From positions 34,507,579-34,571,578 of the forward strand of contig OU342638.1 of assembly GCA_910589415.1 (NCBI GenBank): 64,000 nt of DNA. Reading direction: 5' to 3'. Of this stretch, positions 33,299 to 45,967 are shown piece by piece. Each line of letters opens with the position of its first letter. Positions within the stretch are counted from its first letter, which is position 1. The notes under the pieces were generated by a model. That model was not told where the DNA came from. It did no database searches and saw only the letters and a program-made list of their open reading frames with translations. The translations under genes and the position numbers were made by a program. The stretch comes from Malachius bipustulatus. Lineage: Eukaryota; Arthropoda; Insecta; Coleoptera; Melyridae.

Positions 33299-36109
33299 TG
33301 TGAGAGTTCGGGAGGTCCACCCCCTTCAAGGATCGAGAAAATAGACCTCTCGACCACTTTGGTGATTCGAACTACTTTTTAATAAATTCAAACTAGAAAA
33401 TTGGCCTCTGATCGAATAGGGCGGGACCCGACAACATTGTGTAGGTGAATTAAAGAGATGAGTAACTCAAGAACGTTCAAAGTGTGAGGAGTATAGAAGG
33501 GCGATTCTAACGTGACAACGCCGGATGCTGACATTTTTCCCGCATTTTAAAATTACCCACTCTAAACAGCACACTTGGCTTGGCTTAGAGCACCGCACCC
33601 CTGTCCCGCTTACCCCAGTGAACGCAAGTTAGCTCATTTGGAAGCTTGAGGTTCACGCAGAGTAAGCCCGATTGAATCTAACGAAATGCTAATGTGCATT
33701 GAACAAACTATCATTCATAATGCCAGCGATCCAACCGGTAAAATTCGGCTATGTCCTGGGAAAAAGATCCACTCAATTTATTTAGCGGGGGGTGGATTCT
33801 TGATCCAGGAGAATCAGTCGCAAACTTTCGCCTCAAGCTAATCCAGCAAATTTAGAAATTGTTGTGATTGGTCAAACGAACGACGTCATGTAATCGTAAA
33901 CCAGCGGAAGTAACCGTCGATGGATACTGTGGGGCAACGCTATTCCCTCGCCAGTCCTAGGTTAGCTGCCATTGGAAAATCCCGTAAGATTTCCTTCAGG
34001 TAGACGAACATGAGCTCGTCCGGAGTGGTTCTTCCTTAGAGGAACACACTCCTGTGAGTTATTTAACACCAGTGCACTGTAATCAGCTTTAAGCCAGTCT
34101 GCGACGACAAGGCCGACTGAGTGATGCGATATCTCCTATTAGGTCAGGAACGTGCCCTCTTTGTCTGTAGGGGTGTTTTGTGACGGGAATAACGGTATCG
34201 CCAACCGCACCTGTTTACTGAAGGAGTCCACAGGCGTCAGGCGGCGGGATGCGAAATGAAAGCGGGTGCAGGGGCGCGCGACTGAATTTACAAATACACA
34301 GTCGAAGTTACAAATTATTATTATGAAGACAATCTTCCTCAAGTTATAGTTTTAGTTCGGGCGACAAGATAAATTGCGAAGCTGAAGAGAATTTCCTGGG
34401 TTTGATTACTCAGATTATTAAATAAGACCTAAGGGCGAAAATCAAGTCTTTTAGAAATGTTTAATGGAATTATGGTAGTCCGAGGTTCTTATGAGGGACG
34501 GATTTCTGTTTAGGGGAATAACTACCAGGTAGTGATAACTCTCTCGCCAATCTCAGTGCGCTCAGCGGCAACCGCATGGTTCGAGAAAGTTACCAGGTGA
34601 CCTAAGAACTCCATGGGTCCCTTTCCACAATCTCAAGGCGCTCTGCAGCCTCGCATGTGACAAAAAAGATTCCCGAGGCATTTGGGCTTGTGGGGAAGGG
34701 CTACAACCAACGACGAGAGAGAATCAAGGTGTTAAATTTTAGGGTTGAAAGGAACGGGCCAACTCACAAATAAACCAGAAATTCGAGCTTCCGCCCCCCA
34801 GAGAAAAGTCGTCGTGGGAAAATCGGACCCATCGATACAAAGACGAACAGGGAGTGATTTGGTACGCCACTGAACATACGGAAATTTGCAACTAGGTCGA
34901 AGAAGAATAATCTAACGTATGGAAGATGACATCTGGCACTCGGGGTGGTTGAACCTGAAGTGCTGGACCGGGGCAGATGCTCGATAAAAGATTTAACTTT
35001 TAAACGAATAATGGATTGACACTCGTGAAACAAATGGCGAGAACTCAAAGAGGATTTATTATTTTTAATAAATGATGCAAAGTTAAGAATGACGGACTTG
35101 TTAGTCTACACTTTGTTCGATTATAGAAGGTACTCCCAGTAATGGGCTGCCGCGACTAAAATCGACCAAAAGGTAGTAGTGTAAGGAAAGAAAGAGACAA
35201 TTACAAATTGAACGTACTCCCAATAATGGGCTGCCAGAACAATATGCAATTGCCAGGTAAGCGTACTCCCAGTAATGGGCTGCCGGCAAACCTGTTCTCT
35301 CTCAATCCGTCTGATCCCTAACCGTCAAAGTCTACACTTGTTCGACGAAAATATGCCTATTCTTTTCTTACTTTTATAAATTAGGGGAAATTTGAAATAA
35401 AATAAATGGGAAATTGAAATAAAATAAATGGGAAAGTGAAATAAAATAAATGGGAAAACACCTACCGGGCGCGAACGAGCTTGTGGCAAAAGTCTAACAG
35501 GTAGTCTCTTATTTAGTTCTTATTTAGAAATTCTTCTAAGTCGAAAAAAATAGTGAGAATTCTTCTAAGTCGAAAAATAGTGAAAAATAAAATAAAATAA
35601 AATAAAATAAAATAAAACGGAGCGACGACTGGCGTGAAGGTGCTCGCGAACAGAGTCTACCACCTAGTGTCCCGGTGCCCGCGATTCGCTGCTATTTATC
35701 CGCGGTTCCTACAATTACTCAGCTAAACCCTTTTCTTGGTAAAACTCCGCCGTCCGATGTCTAATTTACCTGGTCTACTGCTTCATCACAACCCCAGCTC
35801 GGGCGTGGGACTTGGATTTTGTTTTTCTTCCCAGCTGTGGTTAATGTGCGTTCTTTCCTCCCTTACCGCCCCGTCGGTGTTAATGGCTCGTCTCCAGTCT
35901 GGAGTCCTTAGTCGGGCCTTATCTCCCCCTTGTACTTAACAGGCATGCAACATTGTTGCTAATGTAGGACAGATAATATTTGAGTTACCTTTAAATTATT
36001 TAAACTCTCGTTTTATTATTGACTGACCGGTTGGTCCGTTTATTTATTTCTCTGTTCAAAAAAAAAATTCAAAACCAATTTCCAGGCTCTCCCACTTTGA
36101 ACCATTACA
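33299..36109. mobile_element. 2.8-kb LTR-like insertion (probable solo LTR)
   Basis: Begins TGTGAGAG and ends CCATTACA, with CTTT duplicated on both sides (33295-33298, 36110-36113). The empty site is seen at 10768 and 23147. TG...CA ends plus a 4-bp duplication fit a Ty3/Gypsy-type LTR. No gag or pol ORF lies inside. Internal features are three copies of GTACTCCCARTAATGGGCTG (35130, 35214, 35263), three ATAAATGGGAAA repeats (about 35394-35460) and an AAAAT microsatellite (about 35588-35617). It is richer in GC than the host DNA. A long non-autonomous (LARD-like) element is the alternative; 2.8 kb is long for an insect LTR. Confidence 0.65.
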
Positions 36110-38075
36110 CTTTGTAAGAAGATCTCGCGGAACTCGCTCAAAAAATATAAAAATTGAGAAGAAAGGAAGATGAAACGCCCCATAAGAGAGAAATTTTACA
36201 AATAAAGAATATTATAACTGGCTTGCTGACAAAATGCATAAGTGTGGGAAGGCCATTGAAAAAACGAAGAAGAAGAAAATGAGACGCTTTTTGAACTTAC
36301 CTCGTATACATGTTTCTTACTTTTCTTGACATAGGACATTTCACTTATTCAATTCGAGTTAATGATGCCATATTTAGTAGTATGGATGGATACACGTAAA
36401 AAAGAAGATAATTATATTGTGAAAAAGTAAAAGACGAAAAAACAAAAATAAATAACCAACTTGAGAGAATTTAAATTTGAGAGAAGATCAGCCTGAATCT
36501 CACAAAATATGAAAATTGTGATGGAAAGAATGTCTTAGAACATGAAACACCCAATAGGAGAGGCATATTCCAACCAAAGGGAGAAGATAGCTGGCTAATT
36601 TATATCCATATCTAGACCAATAAGGATTTCGACTTGCAGAACAACATCAGTAAGACGTCATTTTTAGGTGTTCAGCGGATTACGAATTTATTGAAGTGAG
36701 AATGGCGATGAAATATCACAGATCAGATTTTTACTCACTTGAAAAAAATCAATGTCAGGTTTAGTCGTAAAAACACGCTGTCGTAAAAAGAAACTGTCTA
36801 ATAACAATTTTTGACAAAAGAGCACTACCAGGAGTTTGTACTTCAAGTTCCACGTTTATTTTTCATTTCTTCCATGATACAAGTCAAACGTTTTTTTAAT
36901 GTCACCTTCAAATAGTTGAAATATCAGGTACTAAAAACGACGTCACTAATAGGTTTCTGACGTCCGTGACTACTTATCACCAAAATATGACGTCATAATC
37001 ACGTGTATCTACTACCTGGGATATTAATATTAGAACCTCGATATTAGGGAACATAATTAAGTCAAATCGAGAGTCAAATTAAGCCTGATAATCATTAAAC
37101 AATCTATAAATAAAGACTTATAATGACCAGCAACGTCCGTTATAAGTAAAATGAATTACGTCTGCTGAACGTAAAACGTAATGTAAATGACGTAAAAAAG
37201 TGTCATAAATGACATTGTTGGGACCTGAAATGTTCACGTTATTGTTTGGTGATAAGGACGTCGATAAGGATAAGAACGTAACCAAAAGAATCCAATTGGC
37301 CGAGAAACGTCAAAATGACATCATTTTTCGTTGCTCTAGGAGCCACAAACGTATTGACCATAGAATCTTGCCGTATAGACGATAAAATATCACAAATTAA
37401 AGACGTAATTATGTTACTGACCTAAGGAAACCACTAATGTCTAATTCAAAACTAAAAATACGTAAAAAACAAAACTGTCTAATGAAAGACGTCGCAATCG
37501 CGCAAATAGGTTCATTGATATTTTGCATCTCGTTAAGTTCCTCGTATATTTTGTATTTTTTCCTTGAAACGGAAGTCAAACACGTCTTTTTGACGTCACC
37601 AATTGATTGTATTTAAAGACGTGAAGCAGCAGGTACTAAAACGACGTAGTCTAGACGTCATATAACAGGTTCCTAACGTCAGTGACTAATTATTATTACC
37701 AAAATATGACATCAAAATCTCGTGTGTCTGGCGTAATATGAACGACGTCTGTTGGATGTGATAAATGAAATCAAAAATTACATTGATGGAACCTGAAATG
37801 TTCACGTCAATATTTGGTGATATAGACGTCGATTCTCATGACAGACAACTTAATCCATCACCAATAAACAACGAGAAAAGTACGTCATCGTGTTATCTGA
37901 ACCCAATGACGAATCACGTTTTTTGGAGGCCACTATGCCACTAGAAGTGATCTAAAAAGGCCAAGATTCGTCCAAATTAGTGAAGATCCCCCAGACTGAG
38001 TTAAGTCGGGTGTAGTGAAAATCGACGATCAATTTAGCCGCTCACCATCAAAATTCTGAGTTACTTCCAAGTTCA
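36110..38075. repeat. Spacer 3, remaining ~370-bp repeats and GACGTC-rich units
   Basis: Continues the spacer after the LTR-like insertion. The GACGTC units are about 36600-37260 and 37260-37900, close to those of spacer 2 and with a small deletion at 36595 relative to it. No coding sequence seen. Confidence 0.72.
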
Positions 38076-39369
38076 GGGTAATTTTGAAGTTATACACCAA
38101 AATAGGCCAGGTGGTGAAGATCCGCCAAGGAGTTTTGCTGAATCCTCTCCTGGGGCTTTTTTGTTATGATTCCGCATGCTCAGGATCTGAGATAGGGAAG
38201 AGCTCCAGAAAGGGGGTAGAAACCTTAAAACGGTGGAAATCGACTTTGAAGGTACCAAAATTAAGACGAAGAATTGCTTGAATGAGGAGATATCCAGTGC
38301 GTTTCACGTAATCAACCACACATGAGATGTGAAAAAACGCTGAAAAGACAGTGACGTGACTCAGCAGGATAACGCTCAACAGAACGGGCACCAACACAGG
38401 AAAAAAGAAACTGATTGTAACGATCCTCAGCTCGGTGGTGCTCTATGCCAGCCTTGTGAGTGTGGGGCACTGGGGTGAAGTAAGAATACAAAAACACATC
38501 GACCATTGCAGGAACTTTCCTAACAGTCAAGAAAAAAAATGACAGCTGGGAAGACCAAGACAGAAATAAAATTTATCAGAGTTCAAACTATGGGAAAATT
38601 GTAAGACCGAGGGTAAGACCGATAAATGTGAGAGGACGCCACTAACTATGGAAAGGAAAACTGGACGAAATTCCTAATTTGACCTTTTCGGCTGTGCAAA
38701 ATGGTGGAAAGCTTGGAAAAAACAACAACCCGAAGAAGAGAATGAAAAATTAGACCAGATCTCATGGGGTCCAAGTGAGTAAGCCACCAAGGACCCTTTT
38801 TTCCGTATCCAAACCACGGTGGTGCTAGGACTCTACTATCAAAACCTTCCGGATCCTTTAATAATGACCATAAGAAGATTTTTTCATGAGAGGAGTCCCA
38901 TTTCTTCTCCCTGTGTACTGGTTCTAGTGCTAATAATGTCTCTGACCTAAAAATTTGGAGCCTGAGGCCATGGTATAACTCTGGTACGTCCAAGTAGTGA
39001 ATTGAAGTGAAATGAAGTAGATATTTTTGGGGTGACCTCCGCCTCCATAGTAGAAAGCATAGCGGTAGAAAAAGGGGAAAAACGAAAAGGATTACAAGAT
39101 GAGAGGGAGCTAGAATGATGAGACGCGAAGAAGAGAGAAAAGAGGTGAAATCTCGGGTGAAATGCAACCCCAGAAGCGGTGCGAGTGAGAAAAAAGTGAC
39201 CAGTTCTTGGTCGAGAAATTTTAGGTCCCAATAATTTGCAAGAAGAACTAGAACCAGAACTATAAGACAGGTGTGAGTCTGATCATGTTTCCTACCCAAA
39301 GTTGGCGCCCGAGACAAGCCTAAAGTTCGAGGGCTACTAGATTGATCAATAATTATGATCGCTATTAAC
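38076..39369. other. Spacer 3, distal part upstream of gene 4
   Basis: Paralogous to 17256-18549. Holds the longest version of the uncalled minus-strand ORF (38646-39371, 241 codons), which is broken in both paralogous spacers. Confidence 0.6.
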
Positions 39370-39863
39370 AAACAAAGTAGTTTTAATCACTTTTTTGAGT
39401 AAGTTATTTGTTTGCATTAATTTTTTATATTGCTCATGGTTGTAACAATAATAATTTAACTATTCAAACAATGTGCATGTCATTATTTATTACAATCGCG
39501 TTAATTTTATTGTCTCTGTTTTATAAGCACTTATTTTCACTATTTTTTTTTTAATTTTTAATTAGTCATATTTCTTTTCTAACAATGCAGTTTATGATTA
39601 CCTTGTGCAAACCTATTATTAACTTATGTACCTAAGTATTAATAAAATTATCGTTTATGCCTACTGGTACCATTCTAATTACCGCATTTTCAAAATTTTT
39701 ATGCTCACCCGTCTAACTCTCTTATCTTCATGACATCCAAGACATATTCTTTGATAATAATTAAATACACTTTTTGAGATATAACGATCAAAGACGACTA
39801 TATATAAGAGAAACAAAATTCATAATAATTAGTCTCAAGCTATCTTCAGCTAGAGTAGGCAAA
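39370..39863 (+). promoter_or_regulatory. Conserved promoter block of protease gene 4
   Basis: Near-identical to the blocks of genes 2 and 3. TATA box TATATAAG at 39801-39808; ATG at 39864. Confidence 0.7.
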
Positions 39864-42669
39864 ATGGTCCCCTCAGTTTTAATCGTAATTTTTGCAAGTG
39901 TACTGGGTGAGTATTTTTTTTATTATTTTTTCTTCACGTTTACTCACTGCCCTTATTAATCTACTCCCTTGACTGAGTTGGAAAATTGTTTCCTCTTTGG
40001 AAAATAGTAGAAAATTTCCTCACGAAGAGATGCTTTTACGTCCTTATTGGTTTCTTGCATGGTGTTCCTCAAGGTACGATGTTATCTTCAAAAATGTTTA
40101 CTTATTTATATTGAGGCTTTCTTTATTGAGTACGTATTCCTGGCTTTGGAGGCTTTCCTCCGTTAATCAACCACATGGTCATGCCAAGATAAATTCACCC
40201 CCAAATTTAGACCCCGAACAATTTTTGGGAAAATATTACAAGCTGTGTTGTCTTATTAGAGTTAAGGACTTGATTGGGCTTAAGCTGATAAGTCTGGGTT
40301 TATATCACCCTATCAAAATGGAAATAGAGACAAAAGGTGCTAGGATAGAATACTGAGGTACAGCTTGACACACGTAAGGTGGCCAGTGGCGCAGTAGCCT
40401 TTGGGGAGTGGCTTAATTTTCAAGTTTGTCAGATTTAACGAATTTTACTATCCATGCAGACAGGTTAAGACTTTATGCAAAGTCAATTGAAATGACAAAA
40501 AAAACTAAAAAGCACCAGATAATAGTAATTTCGGTACTGTCTTATCTTATCAGCATATAAAAAACGTATTGTTTATAAATTCATTAATAGAGGTGTTTTT
40601 GAGTGATTAATTCGGTAAGTCAATCAAATAATTTAAATCGCCGTCTTTTCCAATCCGCTTATTTATTAATTAAATAGGTATGTCAGTACTCGTCAAGTCA
40701 ATGTGGACTAGCGAAGAGAGCGAAGGGAGCGTTCGATAATAATTTTGTTATCTTTTTGGTTTTATTTAAATGTAAAATCGGACCGTACTGTCAACTTGAC
40801 AACCCAGCATTTCTCTATTCAAATAGTGCGGGGTGGTTCAAAAATATTGAGCTAAACCTCGTGCTCGTGAGTTGTGAATTATGGTGACCGCATCTTCATA
40901 ATATTAAAAATAAAATACTTTTTGGCCAAAGTCGTGATACAAAAGTCGTTACTAAAGTGATAAAATTCCGTATTTTAACATTAATTACAGAAAATTCATT
41001 TTTAGTCAAGAACTTTGATACTCAGTGTACCGACCACAGGCATGGTTTGAATATGTCGCTTTCTTTCTAAAAACCTCTCGCTTCTCGATCTGCGCCTCTC
41101 AGCGGCCACCTTAGATGTGTCGACCTGTACTCTGATGGTGTTCTAGAACAAGTGTTAAGGTGTTTCGCAGCAGGTATGATGTTATCTACTTTATTGAGGC
41201 TTCATGTGTCCTAGCTTTAGAGGCTTTCTTCCACGAACCCCTCAACCACATGGGAATTCGCACTCAGTCCTGTATATTTCTCTTTTTTTCTCTTCCCGTC
41301 TACATTAGCTATGGACCGGCACAGACTGAACAGGGCCAGATGTATGGTAGATGGCGCTCCGTCCTTCTCCATCCATCTAACCCTTTACCTTTATTTTGAG
41401 GGGAAGCATTGGAGACATTTTCGGCGGGGTAGCTGAGGAAGGTATCAGGTCCATTCTAAGATCGTTCATCTTGGGCTTGGGAACAGGCACCTCCATGGCC
41501 AGTGAGGTCAGGTCTCGGTGTATGTTTGTTCCTATTATGATCGCCCAGCGAAGTAGAAAATGGAACAAAAGTTTTGGGCCGAGGAAGTCTAGCCCCCTCC
41601 CAGAGTCTCAGTGAGAGAGATAGAGTGGCAGTTTCTTCTCGTCAACTACATGGAGCGTGTGAGAAAGAGGTTCCTTTCATTGAAATAGTATATAAGAGAG
41701 AGAGAGAGAGGAAAAAATTGGTGGAAGTTCAGAATACAAACCATCCCCTGCCCAAATCTGCTAATATTAATAATTTCTAGTACTGGGAATAAATGGTGTT
41801 GAGGAGGAGAATAAAATTGTGGGAGGGCATGACGTATGGATCGCAGAATATCCCTACGTTGCGCAATTATATCATAAATACCGTTTGACTTGCGGCGGGA
41901 GCATAGTGAGTCCCAACGTTATTATCACGGCAGCCCATTGTGTCGTAGACCGGAATCCTTCATCGTATCTCGTCGGAGTTGGAGCGACTTACCGCTACCA
42001 AGCAGGTAATATATTCCGCTTTTCCTGTTACCGTAAGATTTTTTTTAAAGGCTCATTACAGACGCTCAAATCTTACGCGTAGTAAAAATTAAATCTCATC
42101 CAAAATTCATTCGAAAAACATTGGAGTACGATGTCGCTTTGATTAAACTCCGGTCAGCCATAAAATACTCCACCGATGTTCAACCGGTCAAACTTCCCAC
42201 GATGGCAGACTTAGAATACACCAGACCGTATCATAATGGAATTGTCCTAGGTGAGATGAAAAATTATAATCTAGAATACCTCTAACATTTTTTTTTCTCA
42301 GGCTGGGGGGCACTTTCGGAAGAAGGGCCATATTCTAACCGTCTACAAGCGGTGGTAGTGCCGGTGCAAAATCCGGACGAATGTAAGCAACTACTTCCCG
42401 GATTCAATTCTAATATAATGTTCTGTGCTGGCTTGCCAGAGGGTGGAAGGGGTTCATGTTATGTAAGTATGGATGGTAAATTTAAATTTAATAAAAAGCC
42501 AAATTAATGTTTCTTGCATATACAGGCTGATTCTGGTGGACCTTTCATAGTAAATTACACCCTGATCGGAGTCGTATCGTTTGGTTACAACTACTGCGCC
42601 GCTCCTAATTCTCCTGCAGTGTATACAAGTCTTCCCGCATTAAGCGACTTCATTCATCAAGGTTTGTAG
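39864..42669 (+). CDS. Secreted S1 serine protease homologue, gene 4 (Gly193 to Ala)
   Basis: Exons are 39864-39906, 41781-42005, 42062-42250, 42302-42462 and 42526-42669 (253 residues; one extra codon in the last exon, FGYNYC). Signal peptide as in gene 2; mature start IVGGH. His (TAAHC) and Asp (EYDVALI) are intact and Ser is kept, but the motif reads CYADSGG rather than GDSGG, so chymotrypsin Gly193, whose backbone NH forms the oxyanion hole, is Ala. Position 189 is Gly and 226 is Ala. Activity may be reduced or absent. Intron 2 is 56 bp here instead of 57, and only splicing keeps the frame, which confirms it as an intron in all copies. Polyadenylation signal at 42719. Last gene of the cluster. 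Confidence 0.88.
40362..41126. mobile_element. 765-bp TIR element in intron 1 of gene 4
   Basis: Inserted at GTAC, which is duplicated (40358-40361, 41127-41130). The empty site GAGGTACTCTG is present in genes 2 and 3. Ends are imperfect inverted repeats of about 23 bp (AGCTTGACACACGTAAGGTG at the left, AGGTCGACACATCTAAGGTG as complement of the right), with weaker similarity farther in. No transposase ORF. The superfamily is not recognised from TIR and duplication alone. Confidence 0.78.
41695..41711. repeat. (GA)n microsatellite, gene 4 intron 1
   Basis: About 8 GA units, the shortest of the four. Confidence 0.9.
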
Positions 42670-42718
42670 CAATTATTCTTGTTGACTGCTTGTTCTGCAG
42701 TTTTGTTCAATGTAGTTT

Positions 42719-42724
42719 AATAAA
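42719..42724 (+). terminator. Polyadenylation signal AATAAA, protease gene 4
   Basis: Conserved position. Similarity to the other units ends about ten bases after it, marking the end of the tandem array. Confidence 0.75.
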
Positions 42725-42769
42725 TTTGTGACTTTCTGGTTCTGGAGATTATTTGTTTACTGGTTATAA

Positions 42770-44370
42770 AGAAACCTGATCCAAGTACAAGCAACAAAAC
42801 TAATAACGATAGTTCAATAATGATAGCAACAAGCAATAGTAATCAAATACATTAACAGCAACAGTAAAAAAATCATAAGTATTGCCATATAATTTCGTTT
42901 CCAGTAAGAGATCCCTGATATCGCCGCCTACGAGGCCGCCTATTTCATTAACAATAGCAACTGAAGCTTCTTTGAAAACGATAGTAATAAATTACGCTAT
43001 AAACAATAGTAACAAACAATTGAGGTGATTAGTCTACGCACAGTAAATAAGCCACTTCACCAGAGGAAACAGTAACAAAAGTGTCATAGCAACAGTAAAA
43101 ATAATACATTAGCAATAGTAACAAAAACTGCAAATGTTTCTAATTAAACCTTCAGAACATATTGGCAATGGAAAAATTACTCAAACCCGTAAAAACTCAA
43201 GTAATAATCACAAGTAACAAATACACTAACAGCAACAAGGGTAGATATAGCAACAGAAACAACCATAGCATAATAATAAAAAATGGGACAAACCTGATCA
43301 AACAAGCAGAAGTAGCAACAGTACATTAGCAACACTAACAACAGCAACCCAGAGGAAATTAGCAATGAAATAATTATTACCAGCAGAGGTGAAAAATGCC
43401 ATAGCAACAGGAACTAGATAATAAAAATTAGCAACAAAGTGACAATATTCCATTAGCACACTAATACAATCCTCAGCAATAAAAATTATTAAATACATTA
43501 AAAACCACAGTAAAATAGCAATAGTAACCCACAGAATATTACTCTAAAAATTGATCACATTGCCAAAAAAATTATAGCAATAGGAAACAAATTACTATCA
43601 GCAACAATAGCAGTTTAGAAACAATAATACAGTTAAATTCCACCAACGGTAATAAGTGTTCCATAGCAACCGTAATAATAGAAACTCTTGAAAATATTAA
43701 TAAAATTCATTAGGCGCTATAATAACATTAAGACAGCAACAACAAGCTTGTAGCAATAGTAACATGTGAACATTGGAATAAACCTGACCATACAAGCAAG
43801 TGAAAGTAAGAATGGTTTATTATAAAATAGGAAAGAAGCAACCTTGCAATAATAGCAATAAATTGATTCACCTACCAAACAGTAACAATAGAGGTCGTAC
43901 AGCAACAGTAAAATAGCAATAGCTACACAGGAGGTATTACCAATAAAATTATTTACCAGCGAAGCAACAAAAATGTTACAGTTGATGCAAACTTTACTAG
44001 TAAAATCTTCAGGACATATTAGCAATAGTAAAAATAGTAAGTTTTATGCATTAAGTATTACATTAAAAAATGTAGATACAGCAACAGTAACAACCATAGC
44101 AATATAATCAAAAATGGGACAAATCTGATCAGACAAGCAGAAGTAGCAATATAGTAATAACAGCAATCCCAAAAATAACAATAAAATACGGTACCAAAAA
44201 ATTAGCATCCACGTGCAACAACAACAGTAACAATAGCAACCGTAACAATAGCAACAATTACTTAGCAGCATTTTTTCCGAGATCTCTCTGAAGAGAAATA
44301 AAAATTCAAGCAACAGCACTAGTAATAAAAGAGATAACAACAATGATTGCAAATATAGTAGCAACAGTAA
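42770..44370. repeat. Cryptically simple AGCAACAGTAACAAT-type region
   Basis: About 1.6 kb of interspersed AGCAAC, AGCAATAG and CAACAGTAA words in no fixed register. Minus-strand ORFs rich in Leu, Tyr and Cys across it are composition artefacts. Longer near-repeats (for example AATGGGACAAA...CTGATCA near 43285 and 44115) indicate old duplications about 830 bp apart. Confidence 0.7.
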
Positions 44371-44463
44371 TAATTAATAAATATAAAAGTATCACTAATA
44401 CTTTTTGAAAAACTCTCAAAAACAGATTACTATACCGCATTTGATTGATCATCGTTTGAACAT

Positions 44464-44675
44464 TGTTTGACCACCCAATAATTTCGTTTGACCACGTCCA
44501 GAAAAAACGATATGATTCTTTTTTTAATTTCCGATCCGGCTAACTTCACAATTCTACAGAATCTCGGCGAGATTTACAATTCTACAGAAATGTGAAGTTA
44601 GCCGGGCGGAAATTTAAAAAAATATATCTTTTTTTCTGGATGTGTTCAAACGAAATTATTGGGTGACGGTCAAAC
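44464..44675. mobile_element. Snap-back (hairpin) MITE-like element
   Basis: Arms 44464-44549 and 44591-44675 are complementary over most of their length (GTTTGACC, ACCCAATAATTTCGTTTGA, TCCAGAAAAAA, GGCTAACTTCACA with complements), around a short centre in which CAATTCTACAGAA is itself repeated. Weaker similarity continues outward (CGCATT). No clear target duplication. Confidence 0.65.
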
Positions 44676-44779
44676 GTGGCGGTGGAATGCGCTCTAGCAA
44701 TCTGTTTTTCCCGAGTTTTCCGGCTCATTTCACGAAGTACCGGGCATTGCATGAGTAAAATGAGTCATTATAGTCGGAG

Positions 44780-44833
44780 TGAAAAAAGTAGCACTTTATT
44801 GTATATATCGCAAAGTTTACGCTACTTTTTTCA
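44780..44833. repeat. 13-bp-stem hairpin
   Basis: TGAAAAAAGTAGC (44780-44792) and its perfect complement (44821-44833) around a 28-base loop. May be part of a small diverged repeat spanning about 44700-44890. Confidence 0.6.
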
Positions 44834-45967
44834 AAATAAATTATTTGCGATCGTGAGTGCGTAAAATTATGTTCCTGGTCATTGCGTGAATAAAATGGGG
44901 TTTTAAATACTTTCATAATCGTAGCGTCAAAGACGTTACAAAGAAGATTCGTCCACCTAATTCGTTCAATAAAAGATTTACTAACAAGCACTGATAATAG
45001 TTGATAATAAACCAATTAAGTGTCCTATAAATACGAAATTGGACAATTAGTTGACAGATGGTTTGATTTACCAACGATTATGATAATTGGGATTCCGTAT
45101 ATAAAAGACAACTTTATTAGCATTTAGCATTCCGGACAATTGGGAAAGTATTACATGTATGCAATAACTCCTCTGAAATGCAATTTAAATTCATTAAAGT
45201 GATTCTTCTCGGCGATAATTAAAAAAATATATATAAGGTTAATTATTGAATGTATAAAAAACAACTATTATCTTGGAAAATTGCTGTTTTACACCATAAT
45301 GATGAGTGTAGCGTTTATTGCTGCGGGACATTCCAAGGTGACACCTGACGTTGACTCAAAATTTTCAACTATCACCTGTTCAAAACGACAGGTGACAATC
45401 ACTGTAATTGACTAAATTATTATTGTTGCAATTAATTGATTTCCAAATTACGTTAAAGGCGGTATGATAAACACTACAATTATTTTCTATCCTCCAATTT
45501 CTCAAAAATTTATACACGGTGATTCATTAATCGGTATAAAAATTTCAAGTGGACACTGAAAAATTTTAAGGGGGTGGTTATAAAATTTTTTCAAGCGTCC
45601 CCTGAGAAGTTCCATCCTCTAGAAATGGGATAAAAACATCCCCGGCTTTCCTGCAAGAGGGGGGTCATACTACCCCTTATAGAGCCTCTTTTTATGTACT
45701 TATTTTTTTAGTACTATCGGTGGCGTATGCGCTAAAATTGAATTGATAATAAAAAAAAATGAGACGGCACTGCTTTTTCTCAAATAAAAATACTTTTTGA
45801 AATCCCCTTACATTTCTTTATTTTTCTCAGCGATTTCTGCCATTACATTCAAGTCGTAAAAAAAAAATGAATAAAAGAATTGGTTGCCTATTTTGGGTTC
45901 AATATTGTTTTAATAAAAACCCCTACTCAAAGTTCGTTACTTTAATTTTCTGCACTGATCAATGAAA

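Noticed and set aside
38646..39371. 241-codon minus-strand ORF upstream of gene 4, with shorter versions at 18079-18552 and 29787-29975
   Set aside because: Frame is broken by different indels in each paralogous spacer and no domain or signal is recognisable; it reads as hydrophobic low-complexity sequence.
43177..44364. Several minus-strand ORFs rich in Leu, Cys and Tyr
   Set aside because: They result from the complement of AGCAAC/AGTAAC simple sequence.
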